Shown here: piece by piece, positions 33,519 to 42,642 of the stretch | How the letters are laid out: each line of letters begins with the position of its first letter | Position numbering within the stretch: the stretch's first letter is position 1 | Source: CAXMST01 sp038206985 | GTDB taxonomy: Bacteria > Actinomycetota > Thermoleophilia > Solirubrobacterales > 70-9 | Assembly (NCBI GenBank): GCA_038206985.1 | Contig: JBBRAH010000008.1 | Location: 1-64,000, forward strand | Direction of reading: 5' to 3' | DNA: 64,000 bases | Notes under the pieces: model-generated | Database searches by the model: none | Seen by the model: only the letters and a program-made list of their open reading frames with translations | What the model was told of the DNA's origin: nothing | Position numbers and translations under genes: made by a program

Positions 33519-34439
33519 TCAGCCGGAAGCCCCGATGCGGGGAATGGCTTCCAGAGCCGCGTCGCCGACGGCAGCGAGGCTTTCGGGGCAGACGTGATCG
33601 AGGTTGTCCCTCCTGGTGTGCCAGTAAGCACCGGGCGGAGGGCCGGGGCCGTAGGTGAAATCAATCAGGTCCACGGCCGGGATTCCCTGATCCAGGAACG
33701 GCACGTGGTCATCACCTACCGGGGCGCTGGTGTCCCCGAACGGAGCGCCGCCCGCGGCATCCTCGAACAGTGCGTACAGGTCGGGATCGGAGTTCGCCTC
33801 GCGCGGGATCTCGAGGTCGCAGTCGCCGACCAGGTCGAAGAGGACCATCGCTTCGATCTCCTTCAAAGGCGGTGTGGCCTGCCGGTCCTGCTTTGCGTAG
33901 CGCACGTACTGGCGGCTGCCGCGCAGGCCGTCCTTGAAGAAGTCGCGGTTGCCGCGGGCCTCCTCGCCGTCGAAGAGAGCGATGGCGATCGAGGGGCCGG
34001 GCAGCGGCCGGGGAAGGGTGCGCGCCAGCTCGAGTACGACCGCAACGCCGCTGGCGCCGTCGTTGGCTCCGAGGATCCGCGGTTTGTCCTTGGTGTCGTG
34101 GTGGGCGCCCACCACGACGTACCCCGGCTGCTGTCCGGGAATGGTGCCAACGACGTTCCGGTACGGGGACTGGATCCGGACCCGCTTGACCTCCGCCCGC
34201 CTCAGCTTCCCGGCGAGCAGGCGGCTCTGCCGGCGGTTGGCCCGCGAGCCGACGGGGCGCGGCCCGAGCGCGACCTGGGCGCGCAGGTCGCTGAAAGCGC
34301 GGTCGGCGTTAAAGGAACTACTCGGTCCGACGGCGGCGGATGGCTCGTCATCGGCGCAGGCGGCGATCGCAACCGTAGCGCTCGCAAAAAGGGCCGCAAG
34401 CAGGAGCCGCCCCACAGTGACAAACCGTCGCCCGCTCAT
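33519..34439 (-). CDS. M28-family exported metallopeptidase
   Basis: The 306-residue protein has a lipoprotein-type signal (AIAAC), then an M28 aminopeptidase domain with the zinc ligands spread over GAHHDTK, GANDGASG, DGEEARG, FDLVGD and the C-terminal YWHTRRDNLDH. It should remove N-terminal residues from peptides outside the membrane. ATG at 34439 is only 18 bp from the divergent acyltransferase start, and the two share an overlapping -10 region. Confidence 0.88.
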   Translation of the reverse strand: MSGRRFVTVGRLLLAALFASATVAIAACADDEPSAAVGPSSSFNADRAFSDLRAQVALGPRPVGSRANRRQSRLLAGKLRRAEVKRVRIQSPYRNVVGTIPGQQPGYVVVGAHHDTKDKPRILGANDGASGVAVVLELARTLPRPLPGPSIAIALFDGEEARGNRDFFKDGLRGSRQYVRYAKQDRQATPPLKEIEAMVLFDLVGDCDLEIPREANSDPDLYALFEDAAGGAPFGDTSAPVGDDHVPFLDQGIPAVDLIDFTYGPGPPPGAYWHTRRDNLDHVCPESLAAVGDAALEAIPRIGASG

Positions 34440-34457
34440 GCGTTGTACGTTAGCCAC
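34440..34457. promoter_or_regulatory. Bidirectional overlapping -10 elements between divergent genes
   Basis: Only 18 bp separate the two start codons. The plus strand reads TACGTT at 34446-34451, 6 bases before ATG 34458. The minus strand reads TAACGT at 34452-34447, 7 bases before ATG 34439. A single near-symmetric core could thus fire both leaderless genes. Confidence 0.5.
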
Positions 34458-35921
34458 ATGGCACAAGGGCACATGGACCGCCTGACATCGATCGACGCCT
34501 CGTTTCTGAGCAACGAGAGTGGCTCCAGCCACATGCACATCGGCGCCACGATCATCTGCGAGGGACCGCCCCCCTCCTACGAGGATCTCCTCGCGCACAT
34601 CGAGAGTCGGCTGCACCTGGTGCCGCGCTACCGCCAGAAGCTCGCCGTGCCGCCCGCGGAGACGGGACGCCCGTTCTGGGTCGACGATGCCGGCTTCAAC
34701 CTCGCCTATCACGTGCGCCATTCGGCCCTCCCGGCCCCGGGCAGCGAGGCGCAGTTGCGCCAGCTCGTCGGTCGCGTCTTCTCCCAGCAGCTCGACCGCG
34801 GCAAGCCGCTCTGGGAGCTGTGGCTGGTCCAGGGACTGAAGCGCAAACGCTTCGCGCTGATCTCCAAGACCCATCACGCGGTCGTCGACGGCGTCTCCGG
34901 CGTTGACATCGCCACGGTGCTGTTCGACGTCAAGGCGCAGACGGAGCCAGTCGGCGCGCCGAAGAAGTGGAAGCCGCAGCCTGAACCGACGGGGAGCGAG
35001 CTCGCTGCGCGCGGCGTCGATGGTCTGGCGCGAACGCCCCTGAGGCTCGCGCGACGGCTCGAGTCGGCTCTGCGCCACCCGACCCGCGCGCTCGGCGAGG
35101 CCCGCGAGGCCGTCGAGGGGGTCGGCGACGTGGCCCTGGCTCTGGCCAACCGCGCGCCCGAGGTCCCGCTGAACACCAAGATCGGCTCCCATCGCCGCTA
35201 CCTGTGGGTCCGCAGCGACCTCGACGACCTCAAGACGATCAAGCGCGCCCTCGGCGGCACCGTCAACGACGTCGTCCTGGCCGTCGTTGCGGGCTCCCTC
35301 CGACACTGGCTGCACTCGCGGCGGGTGGACACCGACGGCCTCGAGTTGCGCGCGCTGGTTCCAGTCTCGATCCGCGGCCCCGATCACAGCGGCGAGCTCG
35401 GTAACCAGATCGCCGCGGTCCGGGGACCATTGCCCGTCTTCGTCGAGGACCCGGTCGAAAGGCTCGGCGTGGTCCGCCAGGAAATGACTGAGGTCAAGCA
35501 CTCCAAGCAGGCGATCGGCGCCGAGGTGATCTCGCGGTTCAACGACTTCGCGCCCCCGACGCTGCTCGCGCAGGCGGCCCGGCTGAACTTCTCGACCCGC
35601 CTGTTCAACTTGATCGTCACCAACGTCCCCGGCCCGCAGATCCCGCTGTATGTGCTGGGCAGGCGCCTTGAGGACGTCTTTCCGATCGCCTTCCTGCCGC
35701 CGGACCACGCTCTGGCGATCGCGATCATGTCCTACAACGGCGGGATCAACTTCGGGCTGCTGGCCGACTACGACTCGATGGAGGATGTCGACGCCATCGC
35801 GGCCGGAATCAAGCAGGAGATCGCGGAGCTGTTGCGCGCCGCCCGCGAAGTTGAGTCGATGCAGACCGAAGCGGACGACACCAACGCGAATGAGAAGGAG
35901 GAGGCGCCCAAGGCGTCTTGA
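34458..35921 (+). CDS. Wax ester synthase/diacylglycerol acyltransferase (WS/DGAT) family
   Basis: The 487-residue protein has the WS/DGAT active-site motif HHxxxDG (KTHHAVVDGVSG, about residue 138) and the C-terminal NVPGPQIPLY and PLSYNGGINFGL-like segments. Such enzymes esterify acyl-CoA to diacylglycerol or fatty alcohol, making neutral storage lipid at the membrane. Length is normal for actinobacterial members. The ATG at 34458 follows a leaderless TACGTT box. The acidic C-terminal tail is not conserved. Confidence 0.92.
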   Translation: MAQGHMDRLTSIDASFLSNESGSSHMHIGATIICEGPPPSYEDLLAHIESRLHLVPRYRQKLAVPPAETGRPFWVDDAGFNLAYHVRHSALPAPGSEAQLRQLVGRVFSQQLDRGKPLWELWLVQGLKRKRFALISKTHHAVVDGVSGVDIATVLFDVKAQTEPVGAPKKWKPQPEPTGSELAARGVDGLARTPLRLARRLESALRHPTRALGEAREAVEGVGDVALALANRAPEVPLNTKIGSHRRYLWVRSDLDDLKTIKRALGGTVNDVVLAVVAGSLRHWLHSRRVDTDGLELRALVPVSIRGPDHSGELGNQIAAVRGPLPVFVEDPVERLGVVRQEMTEVKHSKQAIGAEVISRFNDFAPPTLLAQAARLNFSTRLFNLIVTNVPGPQIPLYVLGRRLEDVFPIAFLPPDHALAIAIMSYNGGINFGLLADYDSMEDVDAIAAGIKQEIAELLRAAREVESMQTEADDTNANEKEEAPKAS

Positions 35922-35960
35922 GCAGCGCGCTCGAGTCCGCCGGGTGGAGCCGACAACACT

Positions 35961-36281
35961 GTGAGCAATGACGAACCAAGCCCTGGCCCCTTCAAGTACC
36001 ACGTCGAGCTGACCCCGGCCCAGCTGAAGATCACCCATACGGCGCTGCACTCACTGCTCGATGACTTCGGTCACGACCAGTCGGACGTGAATAAGGTGAT
36101 CCGCGAGGTGCTCGACAAGCTGCCGGATGAGCACGCCATGCGCGCCATCCGGCTCGACACCGAACTCGCACGTGAGCTCAGCGGTGACCGCGGGGCGCCG
36201 CCGGTGCTCGCCGAGGCCGAAGCCGAGTCCGAGGACGACCCGGACGACGACGACGAGGGCCCGCCGCCGGTAGTCGCCTGA
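35961..36281 (+). CDS. Hypothetical small acidic protein
   Basis: The 106-residue product starts with GTG, has a helical middle (LTPAQLKITHTALHSLLDDFG, VNKVIREVLDKLPDEHAMRAI) and an acidic tail (ESEDDPDDDDEG). It follows the acyltransferase by 39 bp on the same strand and may be co-transcribed. No domain is recognised. The even codon pattern and helical periodicity support a real protein. Confidence 0.65.
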   Translation: MSNDEPSPGPFKYHVELTPAQLKITHTALHSLLDDFGHDQSDVNKVIREVLDKLPDEHAMRAIRLDTELARELSGDRGAPPVLAEAEAESEDDPDDDDEGPPPVVA

Positions 36282-36339
36282 GCGACAGCGCGTTGAGTGG
36301 CGATTGAGGTCGCCGCGCTAGCCTGCCGCGCTCCCTCCC

Positions 36340-37257
36340 ATGCCCCTCTCCGTACAGATCGGGCTGCTGCTCGCAGTCCTGACCGCCTTTGCGTCGGTCC
36401 TCGGCTTCCTCTACAAGCACCGCGGCGCGATCGACTCGCCCGATGTCGAGTGGCGTAAGCCGATCTCGACCTCGCTCAGTCTGTTCCGCAACCCGTGGTA
36501 CGTGCTTGGCATCTTCGTCGCCACCGTCGGCTGGGGCTTTCACGCCGCGGCCCTGGCGCTCGCGCCGATCAGCCTCGTGCAGTCGGTGATCGCCGGTGGC
36601 CTGGTCCTGCTGACCGTGATCGCGGATCGGCTCTTTGCGCATAGCGTCACCCGGCGCGAGTGGATCGGGGTCGGGCTTGCCGCTCTGGGACTCGCGTTCC
36701 TCGCAGCGACGCTGGAGGGCACCGGGGACGAGGCGCACTCCGACTACGAGTCGGCCCGTCTGCTCATCTATCTCGTCGTGGTCTCCGTCGCTGCCGTGGG
36801 CGCCGCGATCTACGCCGGTCGCACCCGGTATACGGGCGTGATCCTCGGTGCTTCCGCGGGCATGTTCTGGGCCGCCTCCGACACCGCGATCAAGGCGCTG
36901 AGCGGGGGGCTCGGCGAGGAGTCGATCCTGGGGATCCTGATTACGCCGCTGGCACTACTGATCCTCATCTATTCGATCATCGGCCTCACGGTCTCGGCCA
37001 AGAGCCTGCAGACCGGCAAGGCCGTGCCGGTCATCGCGCTAACGAGTGTCGCCGCCAACGGGCTGACGATCGCCAGTGGCCCACTCGTCTTCGGCGAGCC
37101 GTTCCCTGACGATCCGCTCGGGTTCACCGTGCGGATCCTCGCCTTCGGACTGGTGATCTTTGCCGCCGCCCTCACTCCGGCTCCGGTCCGGGCGGTCGAA
37201 GCCGAGTTGCAGGCCGACCGAAGGACCGAGGCAAGGCCCGGGCCCGCCTCGGTCTAG
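36340..37257 (+). CDS. DMT-superfamily (EamA-like) transporter
   Basis: The 305-residue protein has nine or ten membrane helices with DMT features (GWGFHAAALALAPISLVQSVIAGG, RREWIGVGLAALGLAFLA). The family exports or imports small metabolites or magnesium, and the substrate cannot be read from sequence. A TAGCCT hexamer lies 15 bases before the ATG. It converges with the oxidoreductase gene with a 7-bp gap. Confidence 0.8.
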   Translation: MPLSVQIGLLLAVLTAFASVLGFLYKHRGAIDSPDVEWRKPISTSLSLFRNPWYVLGIFVATVGWGFHAAALALAPISLVQSVIAGGLVLLTVIADRLFAHSVTRREWIGVGLAALGLAFLAATLEGTGDEAHSDYESARLLIYLVVVSVAAVGAAIYAGRTRYTGVILGASAGMFWAASDTAIKALSGGLGEESILGILITPLALLILIYSIIGLTVSAKSLQTGKAVPVIALTSVAANGLTIASGPLVFGEPFPDDPLGFTVRILAFGLVIFAAALTPAPVRAVEAELQADRRTEARPGPASV

Positions 37258-37264
37258 ATCCTGG

Positions 37265-38305
37265 TCAGGCCGAAGGCACCTCGAACTCGGGCTCGGCAAT
37301 CTGGAGAATCAGCTTGCCGCGGTTGTCGCCGTCGAATAGCCGGTTGAGGACCTCGGGGGTGTCGCTGAGCGAGCCCCCCACGAGCGTCTCCTCGTGCTTG
37401 ATCTTGCCTTCCTGCATCCACGGGATCATCTGGCCCATCGCCTCGGTGGTGCGCCCGCCGTAGTCGAGGATCAGAAAGCCCTGCATCTTCGCGCGAGTGA
37501 AGATGATCCGCGGAAAGTTGGCCGGCCCGCGCGGCGCCTCGGACTCGTTGTAGCCGGCGATCATTCCGCAGACCGCGACCCGGCCGCCGATGTTGATCCG
37601 GTTGAAGACCGCCTCCATGATCTCGCCACCGACGTTCTCGAACTGCACGTCGACGCCGTCGGGCGTGGCCGCCTTCAGCTGCTTGCGCCAGTCCTCATCC
37701 CTGTAACAAACGGCCGCGTCGAAGCCCAGTTCAGAGGTCAGCCACTCGCACTTCTCGTGGCTGCCGGCGATGCCGACCACGCGCGCGCCGATCGCCTTGG
37801 CAACCTGGCCGGCGACCGAGCCGACTGCGCCCGCGGCTCCGTCCACCACAAAGGTCTCGCCCTCCTTCAGCTCACCGACGTCGGTGACACCCCAGTACGC
37901 GGTCATGCCGGTCATTCCGAGGGCGCCGAGCATCACGGTCGGCGAGAGACCGGTGCCGCGCGGGATGACGTGCCAGGGCATCTGGGCCTCGCCGGTGCTC
38001 GAGTACTCCTGCCAACCGGGGCTGCCGACGCAGAGGTCGCCGACTTCGTAGCTGGGGTCGTCGGAGGCGACGATCTGGCCGAGCCCGAGGCCACGCATGA
38101 CGGCGCCGATCTCAACGGCAGGTAGATACGAATCACCGGCCATCCAGACGCGGTTGGTGGGGTCGAGCGAGAGGTAGAGGGTGCGGATGATCGCCTCTCC
38201 CTCCCCCGGCTCGGGAACCGGCGTCTCATCCTGGGTGAAGTTCTCGAGCGTGACGCGACCCTCCGGGCGAGAGGCGAGGAGCAGGCGGTGGTTGGTGGCG
38301 GTCAT
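37265..38305 (-). CDS. NADP-dependent medium-chain oxidoreductase (zinc-free)
   Basis: The 346-residue protein is a medium-chain dehydrogenase/reductase of the leukotriene B4 dehydrogenase / CurA type: LDPTNRVWM early, then the nucleotide loop VDGAAGAVGSVAGQVAKAIGA. Its catalytic-zinc cysteines are missing, as expected for this group. It should reduce or oxidise enones or aldehydes with NADPH. GAGGA stands about 8 bases before the ATG, one of the few clear ribosome sites of isolated genes here. Confidence 0.9.
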   Translation of the reverse strand: MTATNHRLLLASRPEGRVTLENFTQDETPVPEPGEGEAIIRTLYLSLDPTNRVWMAGDSYLPAVEIGAVMRGLGLGQIVASDDPSYEVGDLCVGSPGWQEYSSTGEAQMPWHVIPRGTGLSPTVMLGALGMTGMTAYWGVTDVGELKEGETFVVDGAAGAVGSVAGQVAKAIGARVVGIAGSHEKCEWLTSELGFDAAVCYRDEDWRKQLKAATPDGVDVQFENVGGEIMEAVFNRINIGGRVAVCGMIAGYNESEAPRGPANFPRIIFTRAKMQGFLILDYGGRTTEAMGQMIPWMQEGKIKHEETLVGGSLSDTPEVLNRLFDGDNRGKLILQIAEPEFEVPSA

Positions 38306-38423
38306 CGGGTTCCTCTCGGGAGTGGGTGCGGGGGCCGGCGGGCGGCGGGGCCGCCCGATCCGGCCCGTCTAGCGTCCCACGATCCGGCGGCGGGTGCTCG
38401 CGCCGGGCCGCGGAGCCGTGAAC

Positions 38424-38429
38424 TACTCT
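38424..38429 (+). promoter_or_regulatory. Predicted -10 hexamer of the zinc metallopeptidase gene
   Basis: TACTCT ends 9 bases before the TTG at 38439 and would lie inside the gene if an upstream GTG or TTG were used. Confidence 0.35.
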
Positions 38430-38438
38430 GCTTCGACC

Positions 38439-39377
38439 TTGAAGTGGAAGCGGGTCAAGAACAAGGATGTGATCGACATCCGCGGCGCCTCCGGCAGCTC
38501 CCGTTCGGGCGGCGGGCGCGGAAGTAGCTCCGCCTCCGGCGGTCCGCTCGGCGACCTCATCTCCGGAAGTCTGGGCAAGCTGGGCGGCGGCGGCGCGATC
38601 GCCGCCGTGGTCGTGATCATCGCGATCCAGGTCCTCGGTGGCGGGGGCGGCTTTGATCTCTCGCAGGGCCTCGGGTCCGGTGCGGCGGCGCCGGGCGCTG
38701 ATAACCCCGCACCGATCCCTGCAAGCGAAGATCCCGACCGGGATCTCAAAGACTTCTCCACCTATGTCTTCACCGACGCCCAGGACACCTGGGAGGCGGT
38801 CTTCGAGGCCGACAACCGCCGCTACGACAACGCCCAGCTCGTTCTCTACTCGGGTGCGGTGAAGACCGAGGGCTGCGGCAACGCGACCTCAGCGGTCGGT
38901 CCGTTCTACTGCCCGGCCGATGAGCGCGTCTACCTCGATCTCGGCTTCTACGGCGAGATGGAGCGCCAACTCAACGCGCCCGGCGACTTCGCCTGGGCAT
39001 ATGTGATCGCACACGAGATGGGCCACCACGTCCAGCAGCTCACCGGGGTCAGTGCCTCGGTGCGGCGGCTCGAGCAGGAGAACCCCGGCGACACCAACGA
39101 GCTGTCCGTCCGCCAGGAACTACAGGCCGACTGCTACGCCGGCGTCTGGGCCAGCACGGTGTTCGCAGAGGGGGACCTCGAAGACGGCGACATCGAGGAG
39201 GCCTTCACCGCCACCGAGGCTGTCGGCGATGACCGCCTCCAGCAGCAGTCCGGCGTCGCGGTGGACCCCGACAGCTTCACCCACGGCACCTCCGAGCAGC
39301 GCCGCGAGTGGTTCGACAAGGGCTACGACACCGGCTCAGCCGACGCCTGCGACACCTTCTCGGTCGACTCGCTCTAG
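38439..39377 (+). CDS. Neutral zinc metallopeptidase (YpfJ family)
   Basis: The 312-residue protein begins KWKRVKNKDVIDIRG, typical of the family. It has one membrane helix (about 52-70) and an exported domain with the HExxH zinc motif in VIAHEMGHHVQQLTG and a downstream ELQADCYAGVWA segment. It is a predicted membrane-anchored protease with unknown substrates. TTG at 38439 is preferred because it gives the family N-terminus and follows a TACTCT box; GTG at 38418 is the alternative. Confidence 0.88.
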   Translation: MKWKRVKNKDVIDIRGASGSSRSGGGRGSSSASGGPLGDLISGSLGKLGGGGAIAAVVVIIAIQVLGGGGGFDLSQGLGSGAAAPGADNPAPIPASEDPDRDLKDFSTYVFTDAQDTWEAVFEADNRRYDNAQLVLYSGAVKTEGCGNATSAVGPFYCPADERVYLDLGFYGEMERQLNAPGDFAWAYVIAHEMGHHVQQLTGVSASVRRLEQENPGDTNELSVRQELQADCYAGVWASTVFAEGDLEDGDIEEAFTATEAVGDDRLQQQSGVAVDPDSFTHGTSEQRREWFDKGYDTGSADACDTFSVDSL

Positions 39378-39398
39378 GGCCCGGGGTCGAGCCCGCCG

Positions 39399-40577
39399 CT
39401 AGTTCTGCTCCAGATACCGCTTGCCCTGACGCCGAACCACCTCGACGAGGTCACCGAGCGCGACGTTGGCGTCGAGCAGATGTAGGCCCCAGTCCGCAGT
39501 CGGTGAGGGGTTGAGCGTCTTTGCCCCGGCGATCGGCGAGATGATCAGCGAGCTCGCCCCGTCGGTGTAGTCGCATTCCGCTGTGTAGTGATCCTGCGGA
39601 ACGAGCCAGGGAGTGTCGGCGGTTGGCGCCGGTCCGCCGTACATGATCTGGATCCCGAGCCCGAGCGTGCCCGGAAAAGGCTCGGTGCGAGCGATTGTGT
39701 GAACCGGTGCCGAGCCGCCGCCGAGCGACGCCGGATTGGTGCAGGCAACCTTGTAGTTGGCGGGGTCCTTCCCTTCGGGCACGGCGGAGAAGGCCCCGCC
39801 GATGCGACCGAACAGGGCGTCCTCAGGCGGGGTCTCATTGAAGGTCGAGAACGCGATCACGCAGCCGATCTGGCGCGGCGAGGTGCAGAGCGACGTCTTC
39901 TGGAATGTGCCGCCCTTGTCCCTGCCCTTGCGTACCGTGACGTTGCCGCCGAGCAGGATCGCGGAGATCAGCTTCTTGCGCTGTGCCTTGTGCCCCTCGA
40001 TCTCGGAGCTGAGCAGCTCGTTGAGCATGCCGGTGCCCTGCGAGTGGCCGATCAGCACGACCCCACGGCCCTTGTTGTACTTGCGCAGGTACTTCTTCCA
40101 CGCCCGGAGGACGTCGCGGTAGGCGAGCTCGAATGTCGCCGGGTCGACGTTGTCCGGATCGCTGATCCCGGCCAGCGTCGTCTGCCGGTAGATCGGCGCG
40201 TAGACCTTGCAGTTCTCCGAGTAGCGCGCCGCCTGGTACTGGGCGATCGCGATCTGCTGAGGATCGATGTCCTTGTTCGCGTTGGGAGTCGGCTGCTCGC
40301 TGACCGTCGGGTAAACGTAGAAGCAGTCGTACTTCGGCCTGCGGGCGTTGCGTGCCTTCTCGACGGTCGAGCTGCCGTCGCTGGTTGTGACAGTCGTCTT
40401 CAGACTGCCCTTGCAAGGGTTGGGCTTGGCCCCGGGCTTGCAGAGCCAGACGGTCTTCGCGGATGCCGGCTCCGCGGCGAACGCGGCGCTGGTCACCAGT
40501 GCTGCGGCAAGGAGCAGTGCAGCCAGAACGGCGAGTCCGGCGCGCTGTGCGCCGGCAATGCCCGAAACGATCGACAT
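39399..40577 (-). CDS. DUF3089 family secreted lipase/esterase-like protein
   Basis: The 392-residue protein has a signal peptide (GLAVLAALLLAAALVTSAAFA) and an alpha/beta-hydrolase core typical of DUF3089: DCFYVYPTVS near the start and the nucleophile elbow GHSQGTGML. It should hydrolyse an ester outside the cell. ATG at 40577 was chosen over one ten codons upstream because it places the signal peptide at the N-terminus. A TAGAGT hexamer lies about 50 bp further upstream. Confidence 0.85.
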   Translation of the reverse strand: MSIVSGIAGAQRAGLAVLAALLLAAALVTSAAFAAEPASAKTVWLCKPGAKPNPCKGSLKTTVTTSDGSSTVEKARNARRPKYDCFYVYPTVSEQPTPNANKDIDPQQIAIAQYQAARYSENCKVYAPIYRQTTLAGISDPDNVDPATFELAYRDVLRAWKKYLRKYNKGRGVVLIGHSQGTGMLNELLSSEIEGHKAQRKKLISAILLGGNVTVRKGRDKGGTFQKTSLCTSPRQIGCVIAFSTFNETPPEDALFGRIGGAFSAVPEGKDPANYKVACTNPASLGGGSAPVHTIARTEPFPGTLGLGIQIMYGGPAPTADTPWLVPQDHYTAECDYTDGASSLIISPIAGAKTLNPSPTADWGLHLLDANVALGDLVEVVRRQGKRYLEQN

Positions 40578-40607
40578 GCAAATCCCCCAGTTCCCCGCCC
40601 GGCCCAC

Positions 40608-40774
40608 CGCCAGACTCTCCGTCGCTGACTCTAGCGGACCGCTTTGGCGGCGCTAGCGACCGACCGGAATCGCGTCCTTCGTCCACGAGCATGGATTCAG
40701 GCCCGGCACGCTCGACCTCCCTCCAACCGGCGTCTTTGAAGACTCGCCGCCGACCGACTCCACCCGGGAGCCGC
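40608..40774. other. Non-coding gap before the cassette-like array
   Basis: I see no gene here. The left part is the promoter region of the DUF3089 gene. The right part, up to 40774, would be the original chromosomal sequence downstream of the DUF59/SufT gene if the repeats are insertion scars. Confidence 0.5.
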
Positions 40775-40826
40775 TCAGAACCCCAGCGCGAACTTCCCGT
40801 CCTCGGACATCATCTTTGGGGTCCAG
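40775..40826 (-). repeat. SufT 3'-end repeat A (outermost)
   Basis: On the minus strand this 52-bp block encodes WTPKMMSEDGKFALGF plus stop, against WSPEMMSEDAKFALGF at the end of the intact gene (49036). The similarity starts exactly at the stop codon. The helicase gene that reads into it uses a different frame and ends at a TGA inside the repeat. Confidence 0.88.
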
Positions 40827-42642
40827 TCGAATCCTCGGCCTGTGGGGTCTTGTCCTTTTGCTCCGGCACCGCACCGGTGAGGTCCGGGTGCCAAGCAACC
40901 CCATCACGCAACTGCGCCTGATCGAAGAATGGGCGGAGATAGGTGCGGAGCGCGTCGTCACAGACGAAGACGAAGGTCCCGCATATGCCACGGGTGAGCA
41001 GGACCGCATAGATGTTTCGGACGTAGGCAAGGAGATCATCGTCGGAGTACTCGATGCCGAGCATTCGGTTGTTCATCTTGCCCTGGGTGTCGTAGTAGCT
41101 ACCCCGATCGAACACGACCCGAGCCAGCTCCAGGTCGTACTTCAGGTCGGGGCCGATGATCACACCCGCGTAGTTGAGGTCATAACCCTGAATCGTGTGG
41201 ATTGATCCGACTTCCTCAACCGACCCTTCGGAAGCAACCCAGTCCTTGATCACGCCGTTCCAGCGCAGCGAGACCCCGTCCACCAAAATGTCCGCGGCGT
41301 CCGGATCCTTCTTGCTCTTCCACTCCCAGGCGTACCCAGCGAGCAGACGGGCCAAGCCATCAGACGCGTCGAGGCGCATGATCTCGCTGTGCATGGCCCC
41401 CAGATCGTCGAAGAAGCGGAGGTCATACTCGTCGAACCGGTGGGGCTCGGGCTCAGGTGCCGCCTCGGTTAGGACGGCGCGCACATACCCCACGTAGTCC
41501 TCCCCCGCCCGGACCCGATGCTGAGTTCGCAGGCGGTGGAAGCGGCCCTGCTCCTCGGCTTCGGTGGTGACCCTGCCGAGATGTTTGCTCGGCAGATCCG
41601 ACGGCCGCACCGTCTGTAGCACGTCAACGAACAGAATCTGGTGATCGCTTTTCGCACGGACCCAGTCCAGCTGTGTCTTGTCGAGGTCATCGGCTCCAAA
41701 CAACCGCTCCGTGGTCTCCCGAAACTTGCTGTTGAGCGGGCCGGAGGCCTGGTTGGCGCGCTGATGCAGGCGATGGGTCTCGTCAACGATCAAGAGGTCG
41801 AACCGTTCTCCACTCGCTCCAACGTCGAACGGGGACAGTACGAGTGAGCTGTCGAGTCCGGGCGTCTTCTTGAAGACCCGCTTGATCGACGTCCGCAGCG
41901 ACTGCTGCGGGATGACGAGCCCAATTCGGAAATCCTGCAGCCTCTCCGGGTAGCCATGTGCGAAGAACTCGGCGAATCTCGCGTCCTCGTCCACCGTTTC
42001 ATCCGGCTCCGTCCGTTCGATGTCTCGAAGAAGCTTCATCAGGTAGACGGCGACCACCGTCTTTCCCGTTCCGGGCGCCCCCTCGACGACTGCGATCGAG
42101 CCCTCGCCAGCTGCCAGCGCAGCGAACATGGCTCGAACGATGTCCTCGACCGAGACGGCCTGGTCTGGCGTCAACGCCTTGAACGGTGAGAGCTTGAACA
42201 GATCGCGGTTCTCGATCTCGGGGAGCGAGCGCGTGAACAACCCCTGTTTGCGGAGCTCTTCGAAAACCTCGGAGAACGACTGCCGATACTCGTCGCGCAG
42301 GTAGTAATTGCGATCGATCTGACCGGCGTTGCCGTTGAGCACCTCGTACTGCTCATCCCCAGCGAACAGGTTGATCAGACGCGACTCCAGGTCGAGGCAG
42401 GCCGACTTGTTGAACTCCGCGTCGATTACCACCCGCGCCTCAGACAGGGCTCCCTTGCGCGGCGACGCAAGATGGTCGCGCAGGCGCTTGAGCGCGTCAC
42501 CACTCTCCCCGACATAGACGGAGCTTCCGCCGTTGAGTGTGTAAACGATCGGCCAGTTGCTGAGGCTCTCGTCGTCGAGCCGCTCGAAAGCCTCCACTCC
42601 CCGCCGCGTGAAGGGGATCCGCTCGACTCTAAAGTCGCTCAT
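40810..42642 (-). CDS. GIY-YIG nuclease fused to DUF2075 helicase, candidate defence protein
   Basis: The 610-residue protein has an N-terminal GIY-YIG-type domain (about 30-110: PIVYTLNGGSSVYVGESGDALKRLRDH) and a DUF2075/superfamily I-like helicase with Walker A EGAPGTGKT near 190, Walker B LLIVDETHRL near 285, and the late SIHTIQGYDL and LLTRGICGTFVF motifs. Such fusions occur in antiviral gene neighbourhoods. It overlaps the MazG-like gene by 14 bp. Its last four codons and stop lie in repeat A, so its 3' end was set by the insertion junction. Confidence 0.85.
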   Translation of the reverse strand: MSDFRVERIPFTRRGVEAFERLDDESLSNWPIVYTLNGGSSVYVGESGDALKRLRDHLASPRKGALSEARVVIDAEFNKSACLDLESRLINLFAGDEQYEVLNGNAGQIDRNYYLRDEYRQSFSEVFEELRKQGLFTRSLPEIENRDLFKLSPFKALTPDQAVSVEDIVRAMFAALAAGEGSIAVVEGAPGTGKTVVAVYLMKLLRDIERTEPDETVDEDARFAEFFAHGYPERLQDFRIGLVIPQQSLRTSIKRVFKKTPGLDSSLVLSPFDVGASGERFDLLIVDETHRLHQRANQASGPLNSKFRETTERLFGADDLDKTQLDWVRAKSDHQILFVDVLQTVRPSDLPSKHLGRVTTEAEEQGRFHRLRTQHRVRAGEDYVGYVRAVLTEAAPEPEPHRFDEYDLRFFDDLGAMHSEIMRLDASDGLARLLAGYAWEWKSKKDPDAADILVDGVSLRWNGVIKDWVASEGSVEEVGSIHTIQGYDLNYAGVIIGPDLKYDLELARVVFDRGSYYDTQGKMNNRMLGIEYSDDDLLAYVRNIYAVLLTRGICGTFVFVCDDALRTYLRPFFDQAQLRDGVAWHPDLTGAVPEQKDKTPQAEDSTGPQR

